Assembly (NCBI RefSeq): GCF_025823185.1 | Contig: NZ_JACKVK010000009.1 | Location: 124,001 to 188,000 of the forward strand | Length of the DNA: 64,000 bases | Direction: 5' to 3' | Source of the DNA: Mycobacterium yunnanensis | GTDB lineage: Bacteria > Actinomycetota > Actinomycetes > Mycobacteriales > Mycobacteriaceae | In this document: positions 1 through 8,388 of the stretch, piece after piece | Numbering within the stretch: the first letter of the stretch is position 1 | Layout of the letters: each line of letters opens with the position of its first letter | The notes under the pieces: model-generated | What the model was told of the DNA's origin: nothing | The model's input: only the letters and a program-made list of their open reading frames with translations | The model's database searches: none | Made by a program: the position numbers and the translations under genes

Positions 1-1554
1 CTTGATCAGCGACGCCTCGGTGTAGCGGGCGGGCGGGCTGGTGGTGTGTCCGTCGGCGGTCAGGTCGGACGCGTCGACCCGCTGCCCCTGGGTCAGGTTC
101 GGCAGCCGGCTCTCGGCGTCGTCGGCCTCGCCGCCGGCCTGCTCGTCGAGGCTCTCGACATAGGCCTTGAGGAAGCCTGCGAAGGTGATGGTGCGGCCGC
201 TGGCGTTGAAGACGACCTGCTCGCCGGAACGGGCTTGGCCCGCGATGCGCAGGCTCAGCGTCGTCCCCCGCGCGTCGGCCATCTGCGAGGCCACGGTGCG
301 CTGCCAGATCAGCTCGTAGAGCCGGAACTCGTCGTTGTCGAGCGCGGAGTGCAGCTGGCCCGGGGTCTGGAAGACGTCGCCCGACGGCCTGATGGCCTCG
401 TGGGCCTCCTGGGCGTTCTTGACCTTGCGGGTGTACTGGCGGGCCGTCGGATGGACGTACTCGTCGCCGTAGAGCTGCCTGGCCTGGTTGCGTGCCGCGT
501 TGATCGCCGTCTCCGACAATGTCGTGGAGTCGGTACGCATGTAGGTGATGTAGCCGTTCTCGTACAGCCGCTGCGCGATGCTCATCGTGCGCTCGGAGGA
601 GAACCGCAGCTTGCGGCCCGCCTCCTGCTGCAGGGTCGAGGTCATGAACGGCGCGTAGGGACGCCGGGTGTAGGGCTTCTGCTCGACCGAGGCGACGCTG
701 AGCTGGGCGCCCCGCAGCCCGCCGGCCAGCGCGGAGGCCGCCTGCTCGGTGAGCACCAGCACTTCTTCGGGGCGTTTCACCCCGCCCAGGGAGTCGAAGT
801 CGCGACCGCTGGCCACGCGCTTGCCGTCAACGGTGTTGAGCTTGGCGGTGAACTTGGGCGGCGAGGCCTCGGGGTCGGACACCGACGCGTCCAGCTCGGC
901 GGTGACGTCCCAGTATCCGGCGCTCCTGAACGCCATGCGCTCGCGTTCGCGCTGCACGATGATGCGCGTCGCCACCGACTGCACCCGGCCGGCCGACAGC
1001 TTCGGCGCCACCTTCTTCCACAGCACGGGGCTGACCTCGTAGCCGTACAGACGGTCTAGGATGCGGCGGGTCTCCTGGGCGTCGACGAGGTCGATGTCGA
1101 GGTCGCGGGGGTCGTCGGCGGCGGCCCGGATGGCCGACTCAGTGATCTCGTGGAACACCATCCGCTTGACGGGGATGCGCGGTTTGAGCGTTTCGAGCAG
1201 ATGCCAGGCGATCGCCTCGCCCTCGCGGTCACCGTCCGTGGCGAGGTAGAGCTCGTCGACGTCCTTGAGCAAGGACTTGAGCTCGGCGACGGTGGCCTTC
1301 TTCTCCGGGCTGATGATGTAGAGCGGTTCGAAGTCGGCGTCGACGTTGACCCCCAGGCGGGCCCAGGGCTCCGTCTTGTACTTCGCGGGCACGTCGGCCG
1401 CGGCGCGGGGCAGGTCGCGGATGTGTCCACGCGACGATTCGACGACGTAGTTCGACCCCAGGTAGCCCGCGATCTTGCGCGCCTTGGTGGGCGACTCGAC
1501 GATGACGAGTCGCCGAGTCGTGCCGTTGCCGCTAACGCCGCCGGAGTCAGCCAA
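1..1554 (-). CDS. topA: DNA topoisomerase I (TopA), N-terminal 518 codons; 3' end outside window
   Basis: Type IA topoisomerase that relaxes negative supercoils through a transient tyrosyl-DNA bond. The reading frame runs from a TTG codon at 1554 (M-A-D-S-G-G-V...) to the window edge. The Toprim domain opens with RRLVIVESPTKARKIAGYL and carries the acidic DGDREGEA motif. The active-site motif ITYMRTDS places the catalytic Tyr at about codon 338, close to its known position in mycobacterial TopA (family knowledge). The C-terminal half of this roughly 930-residue protein is cut off. TTG is chosen because the following MAD and a short Gly/Ser linker match the mycobacterial N-terminus and no ATG suits the frame. 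The strand and the Rv3647c-like neighbour match M. tuberculosis order. Confidence 0.95.
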   Translation of the reverse strand, partial: MADSGGVSGNGTTRRLVIVESPTKARKIAGYLGSNYVVESSRGHIRDLPRAAADVPAKYKTEPWARLGVNVDADFEPLYIISPEKKATVAELKSLLKDVDELYLATDGDREGEAIAWHLLETLKPRIPVKRMVFHEITESAIRAAADDPRDLDIDLVDAQETRRILDRLYGYEVSPVLWKKVAPKLSAGRVQSVATRIIVQRERERMAFRSAGYWDVTAELDASVSDPEASPPKFTAKLNTVDGKRVASGRDFDSLGGVKRPEEVLVLTEQAASALAGGLRGAQLSVASVEQKPYTRRPYAPFMTSTLQQEAGRKLRFSSERTMSIAQRLYENGYITYMRTDSTTLSETAINAARNQARQLYGDEYVHPTARQYTRKVKNAQEAHEAIRPSGDVFQTPGQLHSALDNDEFRLYELIWQRTVASQMADARGTTLSLRIAGQARSGEQVVFNASGRTITFAGFLKAYVESLDEQAGGEADDAESRLPNLTQGQRVDASDLTADGHTTSPPARYTEASLIK

Positions 1555-1683
1555 CTGTGTTTACGCTCCACTTCTATGTCGCCGAAGGCGCGGTACCACT
1601 GATTCAGCAGTCCCACCAGCCCGCGGCAACTGACAATTTGGCACTACCGACGAGCCTACGCAAACTGGCCTCGCCCGCGGGGC

Positions 1684-2277
1684 TTAGCCGGAGTGCGGCC
1701 AGTTGTGAAACGCCTCAGGCTCCCCTGGCGGTTCCCCCACGTTCTCTACCAGGCGCGATAGGCGTCGGCGGCCACTGATCCGCAATGCCGGGTGCGTCCC
1801 GCGGGTGCCGATCAAGGTCGGTGCAATTCCCACCCTCATCATCGCGGCTGCGAGAGCGGTGTGCGTGTCCGGCGCGTGCGGATCCAGTCCGAGCAGGTAC
1901 CGGTCGGCCTCGGGCATGCCGGCGGCCAGCGTCCACGCCCGTAGTTCCCGCGGGCCGGGCAGCCACTGCGGCGGGACGGTCTTCACCGCGCCGCGCGTCC
2001 AGCTCGTCGCAATCGCCGACAACAGCGGGTCGGGCGCGGTCCGCACCAGCGGGGTGTTCTCGTCGGTCCGGCCGATCTCGGCGACTAGACCCGCGTCGGC
2101 GATCATGGCGGCCAGCGCCTCCGCACGCCACTGCGCGTCGACCACGACCGAGAGGCGAGCAGCCCGATCCTTGCCCTGGCCGACGACCACCACCTGTCCC
2201 GGCCCGGCCAAGATGCCGGTGAGGTCGGCGACCGCTGGGGGCACCGCCTCTGCCGAGAAGAAGGACAGCTGGCTCAC
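1684..2277 (-). CDS. Conserved mycobacterial protein, Rv3647c-like
   Basis: Protein of about 197 residues whose sequence (VSQLSFFSAEAVPPAVADLTG..., WTRGAVKTVPPQWLPGPRELRAW, LGLDPHAPDTH, ISGRRRLSRLVENVGEPP) I recognise as the mycobacterial Rv3647c family. Its function is unknown. A longer frame from an ATG at 2331 exists, but the conserved region starts at 2277-2280. A TAATGT hexamer lies seven bases before the GTG at 2277, so a leaderless start is plausible (inference). It lies downstream of and divergent from the helicase. In M. tuberculosis cspA sits between these genes; here there is no room for it. Confidence 0.75.
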   Translation of the reverse strand: MSQLSFFSAEAVPPAVADLTGILAGPGQVVVVGQGKDRAARLSVVVDAQWRAEALAAMIADAGLVAEIGRTDENTPLVRTAPDPLLSAIATSWTRGAVKTVPPQWLPGPRELRAWTLAAGMPEADRYLLGLDPHAPDTHTALAAAMMRVGIAPTLIGTRGTHPALRISGRRRLSRLVENVGEPPGEPEAFHNWPHSG

Positions 2278-2375
2278 CAATGCGACATTAGGCCAGCGCG
2301 CGCTTCCCGCCGCGACACCGTGCCGCGTCAACGTGGACGATCATGGAGTGGTCGACGACGTCGAGGGGGTGCAGC

Positions 2376-4715
2376 GTGTCTGAGGGCGTGTCCGACTTCG
2401 GTCGCGAGCTGCTCGCCCGCGCCGTGGAGGGCACCGACGTCGACGAACATCCGCTGCGGCACGTGGCCGACCTGGCGCCGCGGCGGGCCCGCACCCAACC
2501 CTGGCCGCAGTGGTCCGACCCGGACGTCGTCTCGGCGTTCGTCGAACGTGGCGTCACCCAGCCGTGGAGCCACCAGGCCGCCGCGGCCGACCTCGCCCAC
2601 TCCGGTCGCCACGTGGTGCTCAGCACCGGCACCGCGTCGGGCAAGTCGCTGGCCTACCAATTGCCGATCCTCACCACCCTCGCGGCCGATCCCCGGGCGC
2701 GGGCGCTATATCTCTCTCCGACCAAGGCCCTCGGCCACGATCAGCTGCGGGCCGCGCAGTCGTTGACCGACGCGGTGCCGCGGTTGCGCGACGTCGCACC
2801 CAGTCCCTACGACGGCGACAGCTCGAACGACGCGCGCCGGCTGGCCAGAGAGCGATCGCGATGGATCTTCTCCAACCCGGACATGATCCACCTCTCGCTG
2901 CTGCGCAACCACGCCCGCTGGGCGGTGTTCCTGCGCAACCTGAAGTACGTGGTCGTCGACGAATGCCATTACTACCGTGGCATCTTCGGGTCCAACGTGG
3001 CGATGGTGCTGCGCCGCCTGGTGCGTCTGTGCGAGCGCTACGCCGCCGACGACGGTGGGCCGACCGTCGTCTTCGCCAGCGCCACCACCTCCGCTCCCGC
3101 CGCGACCGCGTCGGAGTTGCTGGGTCACACCGTGGCCGAGGTGACCGACGACGGGTCCCCGCAGGGCGGCCGCACCGTCGCGCTGTGGGAACCCGCGCTG
3201 CGCGACGACGTCACCGGGGAGAACGGCGCCCCGGTGCGGCGCTCCGCCGGCTCGGAGGCCTCGCGGGTGATGGCCGACCTGATCGCCGAGGGCGCGCGCA
3301 CCCTGACCTTCGTCCGGTCACGACGTGGCGCCGAGCTGACGGCATTGGGTGCGCGGGCCCGGCTGGGGGACGTCGCACCCGACCTCGCCCACCTGGTGGC
3401 GTCGTATCGGGCCGGGTACCTGTCCGAGGACCGCCGCGCCCTGGAGCGGGCCCTGTCCGAGGGCGAGCTGCGGGGATTGGCCACCACCAACGCCCTCGAG
3501 TTGGGCGTCGACATCGCCGGTCTCGACGCGGTGGTGCTGGCCGGCTTCCCCGGCACGGTGGCGTCGTTCTGGCAGCAGGCCGGGCGGGCGGGGCGACGCG
3601 GGCAGAGCGCACTGATCGTGCTGATCGCCAGGGACGACCCGCTGGACACCTTCCTGGTGCACCATCCGGCGGCGCTGCTGGACAAACCCATCGAACGCGT
3701 GGTGATCGACCCGACCAACCCCTACGTCCTCGGTCCTCAGTTGCTCTGCGCCGCAACCGAATTGCCGCTGACGGAGGCCGAGGTGCGGACCTGGAACGCC
3801 GAGGCCGTCGCCGACACTCTCGTCGACGACGGTCTCCTGCGGCGGCGCCCGGCCGGCTACTTCCCGGCGCCGGGCCTCGACCCTCATCCCGCCGTGGACA
3901 TCCGCGGGTCCACCGGCGGCCAGATCGCCATCGTCGAGACTGGCACTGGCCGGATGCTGGGCAGCACCGGTGCGGGTCAGGCGCCGTCGTCGATCCATCC
4001 CGGGGCGGTGTACCTGCACCAGGGCGAAACCTACGTCGTCGACTCGCTGGACTTCGAGGACGGCATTGCCTTCGTCCGCGCCGACGATCCGGGGTATTCG
4101 ACCTCGGCGCGGGAGTTGACCGACGTCGCGGTGACCGGCCCGGGCGAGCGACGCACGGTGGGGCCGATCACGATCGGGATCGTGCCGGTGTCGGTCAGCC
4201 ACACCGTGATCGGGTTCCTGCGGCGGCGGATGAACGGCGAGGTGATCGACTTCGTCGACCTCGACATGCCCACCCAGACGCTGGACACCATGGCGGTCAT
4301 GTGCACGATAGAGCCGGAGACGTTGGCGGGCAACGGAATCGACGACATCCGAGTGCCGGGTTCGCTGCACGCCGCCGAACACGCGGCGATCGGGCTGCTG
4401 CCGCTGGTGGCGAGCTGCGACCGGGGCGACATCGGCGGCGTCTCGACGGCGGTGGGACCGGAGACCGGCGAGCCGACGATCTTCGTCTACGACGGTCATC
4501 CAGGTGGCGCGGGCTTCGCCGACCGCGGCTACCGACAGCTCGGCACGTGGTGGGAGGCCACGGCCTCGGCGATCGAAGCGTGCGAGTGCCCGTCGGGGTG
4601 CCCGTCCTGCGTGCAATCGCCGAAATGTGGCAACGGCAACGACCCGCTCGACAAGGCAGGCGCGGTGGCGGTACTTCGGCTCGTACTCGACGAGTTGGCC
4701 AAATCCCCGCTGTGA
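2376..4715 (+). CDS. sftH: SftH/MrfA-type superfamily 2 DNA helicase with C-terminal DUF1998 zinc module
   Basis: ATP-dependent 3'-to-5' DNA helicase/translocase of the clade defined by M. smegmatis SftH and B. subtilis MrfA, linked to DNA repair (family knowledge). Visible motifs are Walker A STGTASGKSLAYQ, motif II DECHYY, SAT-type motif III (FASATT), and helicase domain motifs TTNALELGVDIAGLD and QQAGRAGRRGQ. The C-terminal DUF1998 region ends with four clustered cysteines (CECPSGCPSCVQSPKC), a likely metal site. The GTG at 2376 is preferred over the ATG at 2343 because a GAGGGGG sequence lies about seven bases upstream and the resulting 779 residues fit the family length of about 780. It corresponds to Rv3649. 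Confidence 0.9.
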   Translation: MSEGVSDFGRELLARAVEGTDVDEHPLRHVADLAPRRARTQPWPQWSDPDVVSAFVERGVTQPWSHQAAAADLAHSGRHVVLSTGTASGKSLAYQLPILTTLAADPRARALYLSPTKALGHDQLRAAQSLTDAVPRLRDVAPSPYDGDSSNDARRLARERSRWIFSNPDMIHLSLLRNHARWAVFLRNLKYVVVDECHYYRGIFGSNVAMVLRRLVRLCERYAADDGGPTVVFASATTSAPAATASELLGHTVAEVTDDGSPQGGRTVALWEPALRDDVTGENGAPVRRSAGSEASRVMADLIAEGARTLTFVRSRRGAELTALGARARLGDVAPDLAHLVASYRAGYLSEDRRALERALSEGELRGLATTNALELGVDIAGLDAVVLAGFPGTVASFWQQAGRAGRRGQSALIVLIARDDPLDTFLVHHPAALLDKPIERVVIDPTNPYVLGPQLLCAATELPLTEAEVRTWNAEAVADTLVDDGLLRRRPAGYFPAPGLDPHPAVDIRGSTGGQIAIVETGTGRMLGSTGAGQAPSSIHPGAVYLHQGETYVVDSLDFEDGIAFVRADDPGYSTSARELTDVAVTGPGERRTVGPITIGIVPVSVSHTVIGFLRRRMNGEVIDFVDLDMPTQTLDTMAVMCTIEPETLAGNGIDDIRVPGSLHAAEHAAIGLLPLVASCDRGDIGGVSTAVGPETGEPTIFVYDGHPGGAGFADRGYRQLGTWWEATASAIEACECPSGCPSCVQSPKCGNGNDPLDKAGAVAVLRLVLDELAKSPL

Positions 4716-4767
4716 GCGAGTGCCGCCAAGGCTAAGCCGCAGGTCCCCGAACGCCTAGGATGGCGGC

Positions 4768-5823
4768 ATGACCGACGACTGGCTGCTGGTGGAGACACTC
4801 GGCGCCGAACCGGCCGTCGTCGCCGAAGGCCAGCACACCAAGAACCTCGTCCCGGTCAGCGCGTTCCTGCGACGCAGCCCACATCTGATGGCCATCCAGA
4901 CGGCCATCAACGAGACGGTGCAGGGCGGCAAGCCCCTGAGCAGTTTGACGCCCAAGAGCGACCGCGTGATCCGCACCGAGGTGGTGCAGATGTCCGACGG
5001 CCGCATTCACGGCGTGCACGTGTGGATCGGGCCGCTGGATCGCGATCCGCCCGACCGCGTCATGCCCGGTCCGTTGAAGTGGGATCTGAGCGACGGCGTC
5101 GCCACCGACACGCCCGAATCGCTGATGAACAGCGGGCTCGACCCCACCACGGAGGCCACGCAGGGCCGGGCGTTCGCCGAGGACCTGCCCGCCAGGAACC
5201 TCAACCCCGACGAGGCGAGGGTGCTCGCGGTGGCGATCCGGCCCGAGGCGGGGCGCACGTTCTGCAGCACCTGGGAGGTCACGGACTACAAGGGCAAGCC
5301 GATCACCGTCGGGTTCGCGGCCAGGGTGCTCGCCGAGGTCGACGACGCCGGCCAGGAGCGGTTGGTCTGCCGGGCGATGAACTGGCGGGCGGTCACCGAG
5401 ACGCCGTCGCGGCGCTCCGGAGACCTCGGTCAGCGGATCCTCGACGGCCTGGCCCGGCCCGGCGTGCACCGCGCGCTGGTCGACCCGTCGACGTGGAAGC
5501 TGCTCAAGTGGCTCGACGAGCCGTGTCCGTTCTTCGACTGGCACGCCAAGGAGGCTGGCGAGTCCGTCGTCCACCCCGACGACCGGGACGAGATGGTCGC
5601 GCTGTCCACCGAATTCGACGGCGACCCGGTCTCTCGCGTGCTCCGGTTGCGGTCCGTCGACGACGGGTGGACGCCGGTGCACGTCACGGCGCACCGGGTG
5701 GAGATCGCCTCGGACACCTACGCCGGTCTGCTGTCGATGAGGCTGCCGACCGACGACGAGCTTGCCCCCAGGCGGAAGACCTCGCGGGCCGGCAAGTTGG
5801 CGTCACGCCGCGCCCGGGCGTAG
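4768..5823 (+). CDS. Rv3651-like protein with PAS/GAF-type fold
   Basis: A 351-residue soluble protein closely resembling M. tuberculosis Rv3651, whose crystal structure shows PAS- and GAF-like domains (family knowledge). The N-terminal half has MTDDWLLVETLGAEPAVVAEGQ; the central part (HVWIGPLDRDPPDR, ARNLNPDEARVLAVAIRP) and the PAS-like end (CPFFDWHAKEAGESVVHPDDRDEMVAL) are clear. No catalytic motif is visible, so a sensory or scaffolding role is inferred. It follows the helicase by about 50 bp on the same strand and ends in a Lys/Arg-rich tail. Confidence 0.8.
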   Translation: MTDDWLLVETLGAEPAVVAEGQHTKNLVPVSAFLRRSPHLMAIQTAINETVQGGKPLSSLTPKSDRVIRTEVVQMSDGRIHGVHVWIGPLDRDPPDRVMPGPLKWDLSDGVATDTPESLMNSGLDPTTEATQGRAFAEDLPARNLNPDEARVLAVAIRPEAGRTFCSTWEVTDYKGKPITVGFAARVLAEVDDAGQERLVCRAMNWRAVTETPSRRSGDLGQRILDGLARPGVHRALVDPSTWKLLKWLDEPCPFFDWHAKEAGESVVHPDDRDEMVALSTEFDGDPVSRVLRLRSVDDGWTPVHVTAHRVEIASDTYAGLLSMRLPTDDELAPRRKTSRAGKLASRRARA

Positions 5824-5839
5824 TCGCTCGCCCCTCCCT

Positions 5840-5901
5840 CATCGAGTGTGCTGGGAGATCGCTCGAACGCGGGCGTTCGCGATCTGTCAGCACACTCGAT
5901 G
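5840..5901. terminator. Long imperfect palindrome between convergent genes
   Basis: Outer arms CATCGAGTGTGCTG and CAGCACACTCGATG are perfect complements. Inner arms AGATCGC-GAACGC continue the stem with a two-base bulge. There is no U-tract. It sits exactly between two convergent stop codons, so a bidirectional terminator or transcript-end hairpin is inferred. Confidence 0.65.
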
Positions 5902-5906
5902 CGCGG

Positions 5907-6368
5907 TTACGGGGTCATCGCCCCGGGACGCACGATCATCAACACCACGACGACGACCCACAGCAGGTTGAAGATTCCACCGAGCATGCCCATGCGGCTC
6001 AGTTCGGCCCGAGTGGCGTTGCGCGCCAACACGTGGCGCTGCGCGGGCACGATGCGCAGCGCCAACAGCGCACCGGCCGCGGCGGTCAACACCATGGCGA
6101 CGAGGACCCACACCTCGGTCATCCGGTGCTGGACAATCGCGAGCGCGATGCCTAGCACCGGTACCGCAAGCGCTAGCAGACCGTAGACGCGGGTGAGGCG
6201 ATGCAGCACTCGCGCCACCGCGAGATTGCGCTCCCCGGCGCGTTCCGGCCGGGACCCGACACCCGCCGCGGCGGGGACGAATCGCGGGAAGATGCTGACC
6301 GCCACCGCGGGCGGGCCCACGAAGAGGATCGCGAACACGACGTGGACCGACAGAAGTAGCGCCTGCAT
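5907..6368 (-). CDS. Small integral membrane protein
   Basis: A 153-residue protein with about four hydrophobic segments: LLLSVHVVFAILFVGPPAVAV, VYGLLALAVPVLGIALAI, VWVLVAMVLTAAAGALLAL and IFNLLWVVVVVLMIV. It has no recognisable catalytic residues. The start MQALLLSVHVV fits an N-terminal membrane segment, resembling DUF2269-type proteins, but the family call is tentative. It lies 33 bp downstream of a MarR regulator on the same strand, so the two probably form one transcript. The pair is an insertion relative to the M. tuberculosis Rv3651-Rv3654c order. Confidence 0.7.
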   Translation of the reverse strand: MQALLLSVHVVFAILFVGPPAVAVSIFPRFVPAAAGVGSRPERAGERNLAVARVLHRLTRVYGLLALAVPVLGIALAIVQHRMTEVWVLVAMVLTAAAGALLALRIVPAQRHVLARNATRAELSRMGMLGGIFNLLWVVVVVLMIVRPGAMTP

Positions 6369-6401
6369 AGCTTCAATATAGTTGAAGGTACGCCGCTGCG
6401 G

Positions 6402-6842
6402 CTACTGCTCCTCGGGCTGGGGCGTGGCGGCACCGGTCATCAGCGCGCGCACCGCCGCCTCGAGTCCGGTGACCAGTTCCGGCGCCGTGTCACGCATGCG
6501 GTCGTCGAGGGCCTCGCGTCGCCGGTGGGCGTGCCGCAATGCCTCCCGCCCCTCGTCGGACACCCTCAGCGTCGATGCCGCACCTGCGTGTGCGGTGCCG
6601 TCGTCGACGAATCCGCTGGCGGACAACGCCTTCACCGCAACGTGGACGGATTGCACCGAGATCCGCGACCTGCGGGCAAGCTCGCTGAACGAGATGTCGG
6701 GCGTGGCCTTGATGTGCCCCAGCAGGGCGTACTTGCGCGGGGTCAACCCCAGCTCCCGAAGCTCGGCCGCCAGGTCGGCCTCCCAGGCGTGCGAGACCGC
6801 CAGCAAGGCCAACATCGCGCTGAACGGAGGCGGATCTGTCAC
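6402..6842 (-). CDS. MarR-family transcriptional regulator
   Basis: A 146-residue winged-helix protein. The MarR pattern is visible as LRELGLTPRKYALLGHIKATPDISFSELARRSRISVQSVHVAVKALSASGFVDD, followed by a wing (GAASTLRVSDEGREALRHA) and dimerisation helices at both ends. It probably represses itself and the membrane protein downstream in response to a small ligand; the ligand cannot be inferred. Divergent genes are absent: its upstream neighbour is the end of the Tad operon on the same strand. Confidence 0.85.
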   Translation of the reverse strand: MTDPPPFSAMLALLAVSHAWEADLAAELRELGLTPRKYALLGHIKATPDISFSELARRSRISVQSVHVAVKALSASGFVDDGTAHAGAASTLRVSDEGREALRHAHRRREALDDRMRDTAPELVTGLEAAVRALMTGAATPQPEEQ

Positions 6843-6897
6843 CGGAGAGGGCTCCTTGGCTGGGCGGACCAGCGCTCATGCTATCGGCCGAACCCCT

Positions 6898-7212
6898 TCA
6901 CACCGGTCCGGCGCGGGCGCTCGCGCGCGCCACGTGCACCCCCCACCGACCCAGCCGCACGGCCACCTCCGTCGTCACGACGACGTCGAGTTCCTCGACC
7001 GCGCACGCCGCCACCGTCGCCGACATCACCGCGGCCAGCGACTGCGCCGACGCGCACGCCACCTGCGGACCGGACACCAGCCGGCCCGCCGCGGCCAACG
7101 CGGCCAGATCGGCCGCCGCCTGAGCGCGGTGGCGGGCGATCACCGCCGAACCCACCAGCGCCCCGCCGACGGTCAGCGCCATCAGCACCGACATCATCGC
7201 CGCGGCCACCAC
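6898..7212 (-). CDS. TadE-like secreted/pilus-associated protein, Rv3654c-like
   Basis: About 104 residues, the last gene of the Tad/Flp operon. One N-terminal hydrophobic helix (AAAMMSVLMALTVGGALVGSAVIA) is followed by the highly conserved ARHRAQAAADLAALAAAGRL block that identifies Rv3654c-type proteins. Such proteins are secreted or membrane-anchored companions of the minor pilins (family knowledge). The start is uncertain: GTG at 7212 is used; an alternative CTG at 7239 would overlap the tadE stop and add a SDRGAAS segment common in homologues. No ATG is available in that stretch. Confidence 0.7.
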   Translation of the reverse strand: MVAAAMMSVLMALTVGGALVGSAVIARHRAQAAADLAALAAAGRLVSGPQVACASAQSLAAVMSATVAACAVEELDVVVTTEVAVRLGRWGVHVARASARAGPV

Positions 7213-7228
7213 ACTGGCCGCACCGCGG

Positions 7229-7554
7229 TCAGACGCCAGGCTCGACCATCGCCACCGCCTCGGCACTGATAGTGATGCCCGGCAACAGGATCGAGCCAGA
7301 GCTGACCCGTGCCACCACGAAACCGCCGTCTCGGCGCAGGACCAGCGAAGCCCCGGACGGACCACCTCGGCGTACCACGTCCGCAGCAGCGCCCTGGTCA
7401 CCGCGGGCGGCCAGCCGGGCGGCCTCGCGCGAGGAGTCCACGCACCGCACCTGCATCCCCACCGCGGCCAGGCCGCCGACACAGAACACCAGGACCACCA
7501 CCAATGCCGCGACCGCAAAGGCCGCCTCGACGGTGACGCCACCCGCGTCGCCAC
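7229..7554 (-). pseudogene. tadE: TadE-type minor pilin (Rv3655c-like) with apparent one-base deletion at codon 3
   Basis: The frame encoding GGVTVEAAFAVAALVVVLVFCVGGLAAVGMQVRC, the conserved TadE pseudopilin helix, is intact to its stop at 7229. It has no ATG, GTG or TTG upstream for more than 200 bases. A GTG at 7554 directly follows the flp stop codon but reads V-A-T-R-V-A in the wrong frame. One extra base after GTGGCG would give V-A-D-A-G-G-V-T-V-E-A-A-F, which is what intact homologues look like. I therefore read this as a one-base deletion (true mutation or sequence error). CTA/GTC initiation is less likely. Downstream residues show no decay. Confidence 0.65.
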
Positions 7555-7773
7555 CTAGACGTTGGTGTTCAGGGCCCTGGTGATGATGTTGCTCAGGGCA
7601 TTGACGATCGAGTCGCCCGTCACCACCGTGTAGAGGATCGCCCCAAAGGCCGCCGCCGCGATGGTGCCGATGGCGTATTCCACGGTGGACATGCCGTCCT
7701 CGTCCACGGCCAGCAGCACGAACCGCGCCTGCAACCGTTGTATTATCCTGCGCTCCAACACTTCTCTCTCCAT
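7555..7773 (-). CDS. flp: Flp-type major pilin, Rv3656c-like
   Basis: A 72-residue prepilin. A short basic leader ends in VDEDG, and the mature part starts MSTVEYAIGTIAAAAFGAILYTVV. The G before a residue with Glu at +5 and Tyr at +6 is the Flp prepilin-peptidase pattern (family knowledge). The C-terminus (GDSIVNALSNIITRAL) is nearly identical to mycobacterial Flp pilin. It is the fifth gene of the Tad operon, 45 bp after tadC, and the next gene follows its stop without a gap. No prepilin peptidase is encoded in the window. Confidence 0.9.
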   Translation of the reverse strand: MEREVLERRIIQRLQARFVLLAVDEDGMSTVEYAIGTIAAAAFGAILYTVVTGDSIVNALSNIITRALNTNV

Positions 7774-7818
7774 TCGTCGTCCAACTGCCCGCGGTGTCTC
7801 CGCGCGCCACGATTCGGC

Positions 7819-8388
7819 TCACCACACCCCCGACTGCAACACGTCCCCGGCCAGGCCGACCACCACCGGCACGATCCCCAGGCACACGAACGCCGGCAGG
7901 TAACACACGCCGAGCGGGCCGGCGATCAACACCGACGCCCGCTCGGCGGCCGCTCGTGCCGAATCGGCGGCATCGCGCCGCGACTGGTCGGCCAGATCTG
8001 ACACTGCTTGCGCCAGCGCGCTTCCCGAGGCCGCGGAGCGGCGGGCGAGCCGACACAACGCCTCGACCCGCGGCTGACCAGAGACGTCCACCGTCGACCA
8101 GACGGTGAACGCGTCGGCACCCACGGCCAGCAGGTCCGCGGCCCGCTCGAGCACGTCGGCGAGTCCATGCGGCGCATACGGCGCGGTCGCCTTCGCTGCG
8201 GCCGCCACGGCCATACCCGAGGACAGGCATGCCGCGAACACGTCCAGTGCCGACGCGGCCGCGAGAGGATCATCGTCCTCACCGGCGTCGGTTGCTGCCG
8301 GCGCGACGTCGGCGATCGGGTTGGCGGCACGCACCCGCCCGCCGGCGAGTAGCGCCGCCAACGCGAGAAGTACTGCGGCCAGGCTCAT
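7819..8388 (-). CDS. tadC: TadC-type type II/IV secretion inner-membrane protein, Rv3657c-like
   Basis: A 189-residue membrane protein of the T2SS GspF family. An N-terminal hydrophobic segment (MSLAAVLLALAALLAGG) precedes a cytoplasmic helical domain (LDVFAACLSSGMAVAAAAKAT ... GSALAQAVSDLADQSRRDAADSARAAAERASVLIAGPLGVCYLPAFVCLG) and a C-terminal hydrophobic segment. It would form the pilus platform with TadB. ATG at 8388 is chosen because it overlaps the tadB stop as ATGA, indicating translational coupling. It is shorter than proteobacterial TadC, as is usual in mycobacteria. Confidence 0.85.
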   Translation of the reverse strand: MSLAAVLLALAALLAGGRVRAANPIADVAPAATDAGEDDDPLAAASALDVFAACLSSGMAVAAAAKATAPYAPHGLADVLERAADLLAVGADAFTVWSTVDVSGQPRVEALCRLARRSAASGSALAQAVSDLADQSRRDAADSARAAAERASVLIAGPLGVCYLPAFVCLGIVPVVVGLAGDVLQSGVW

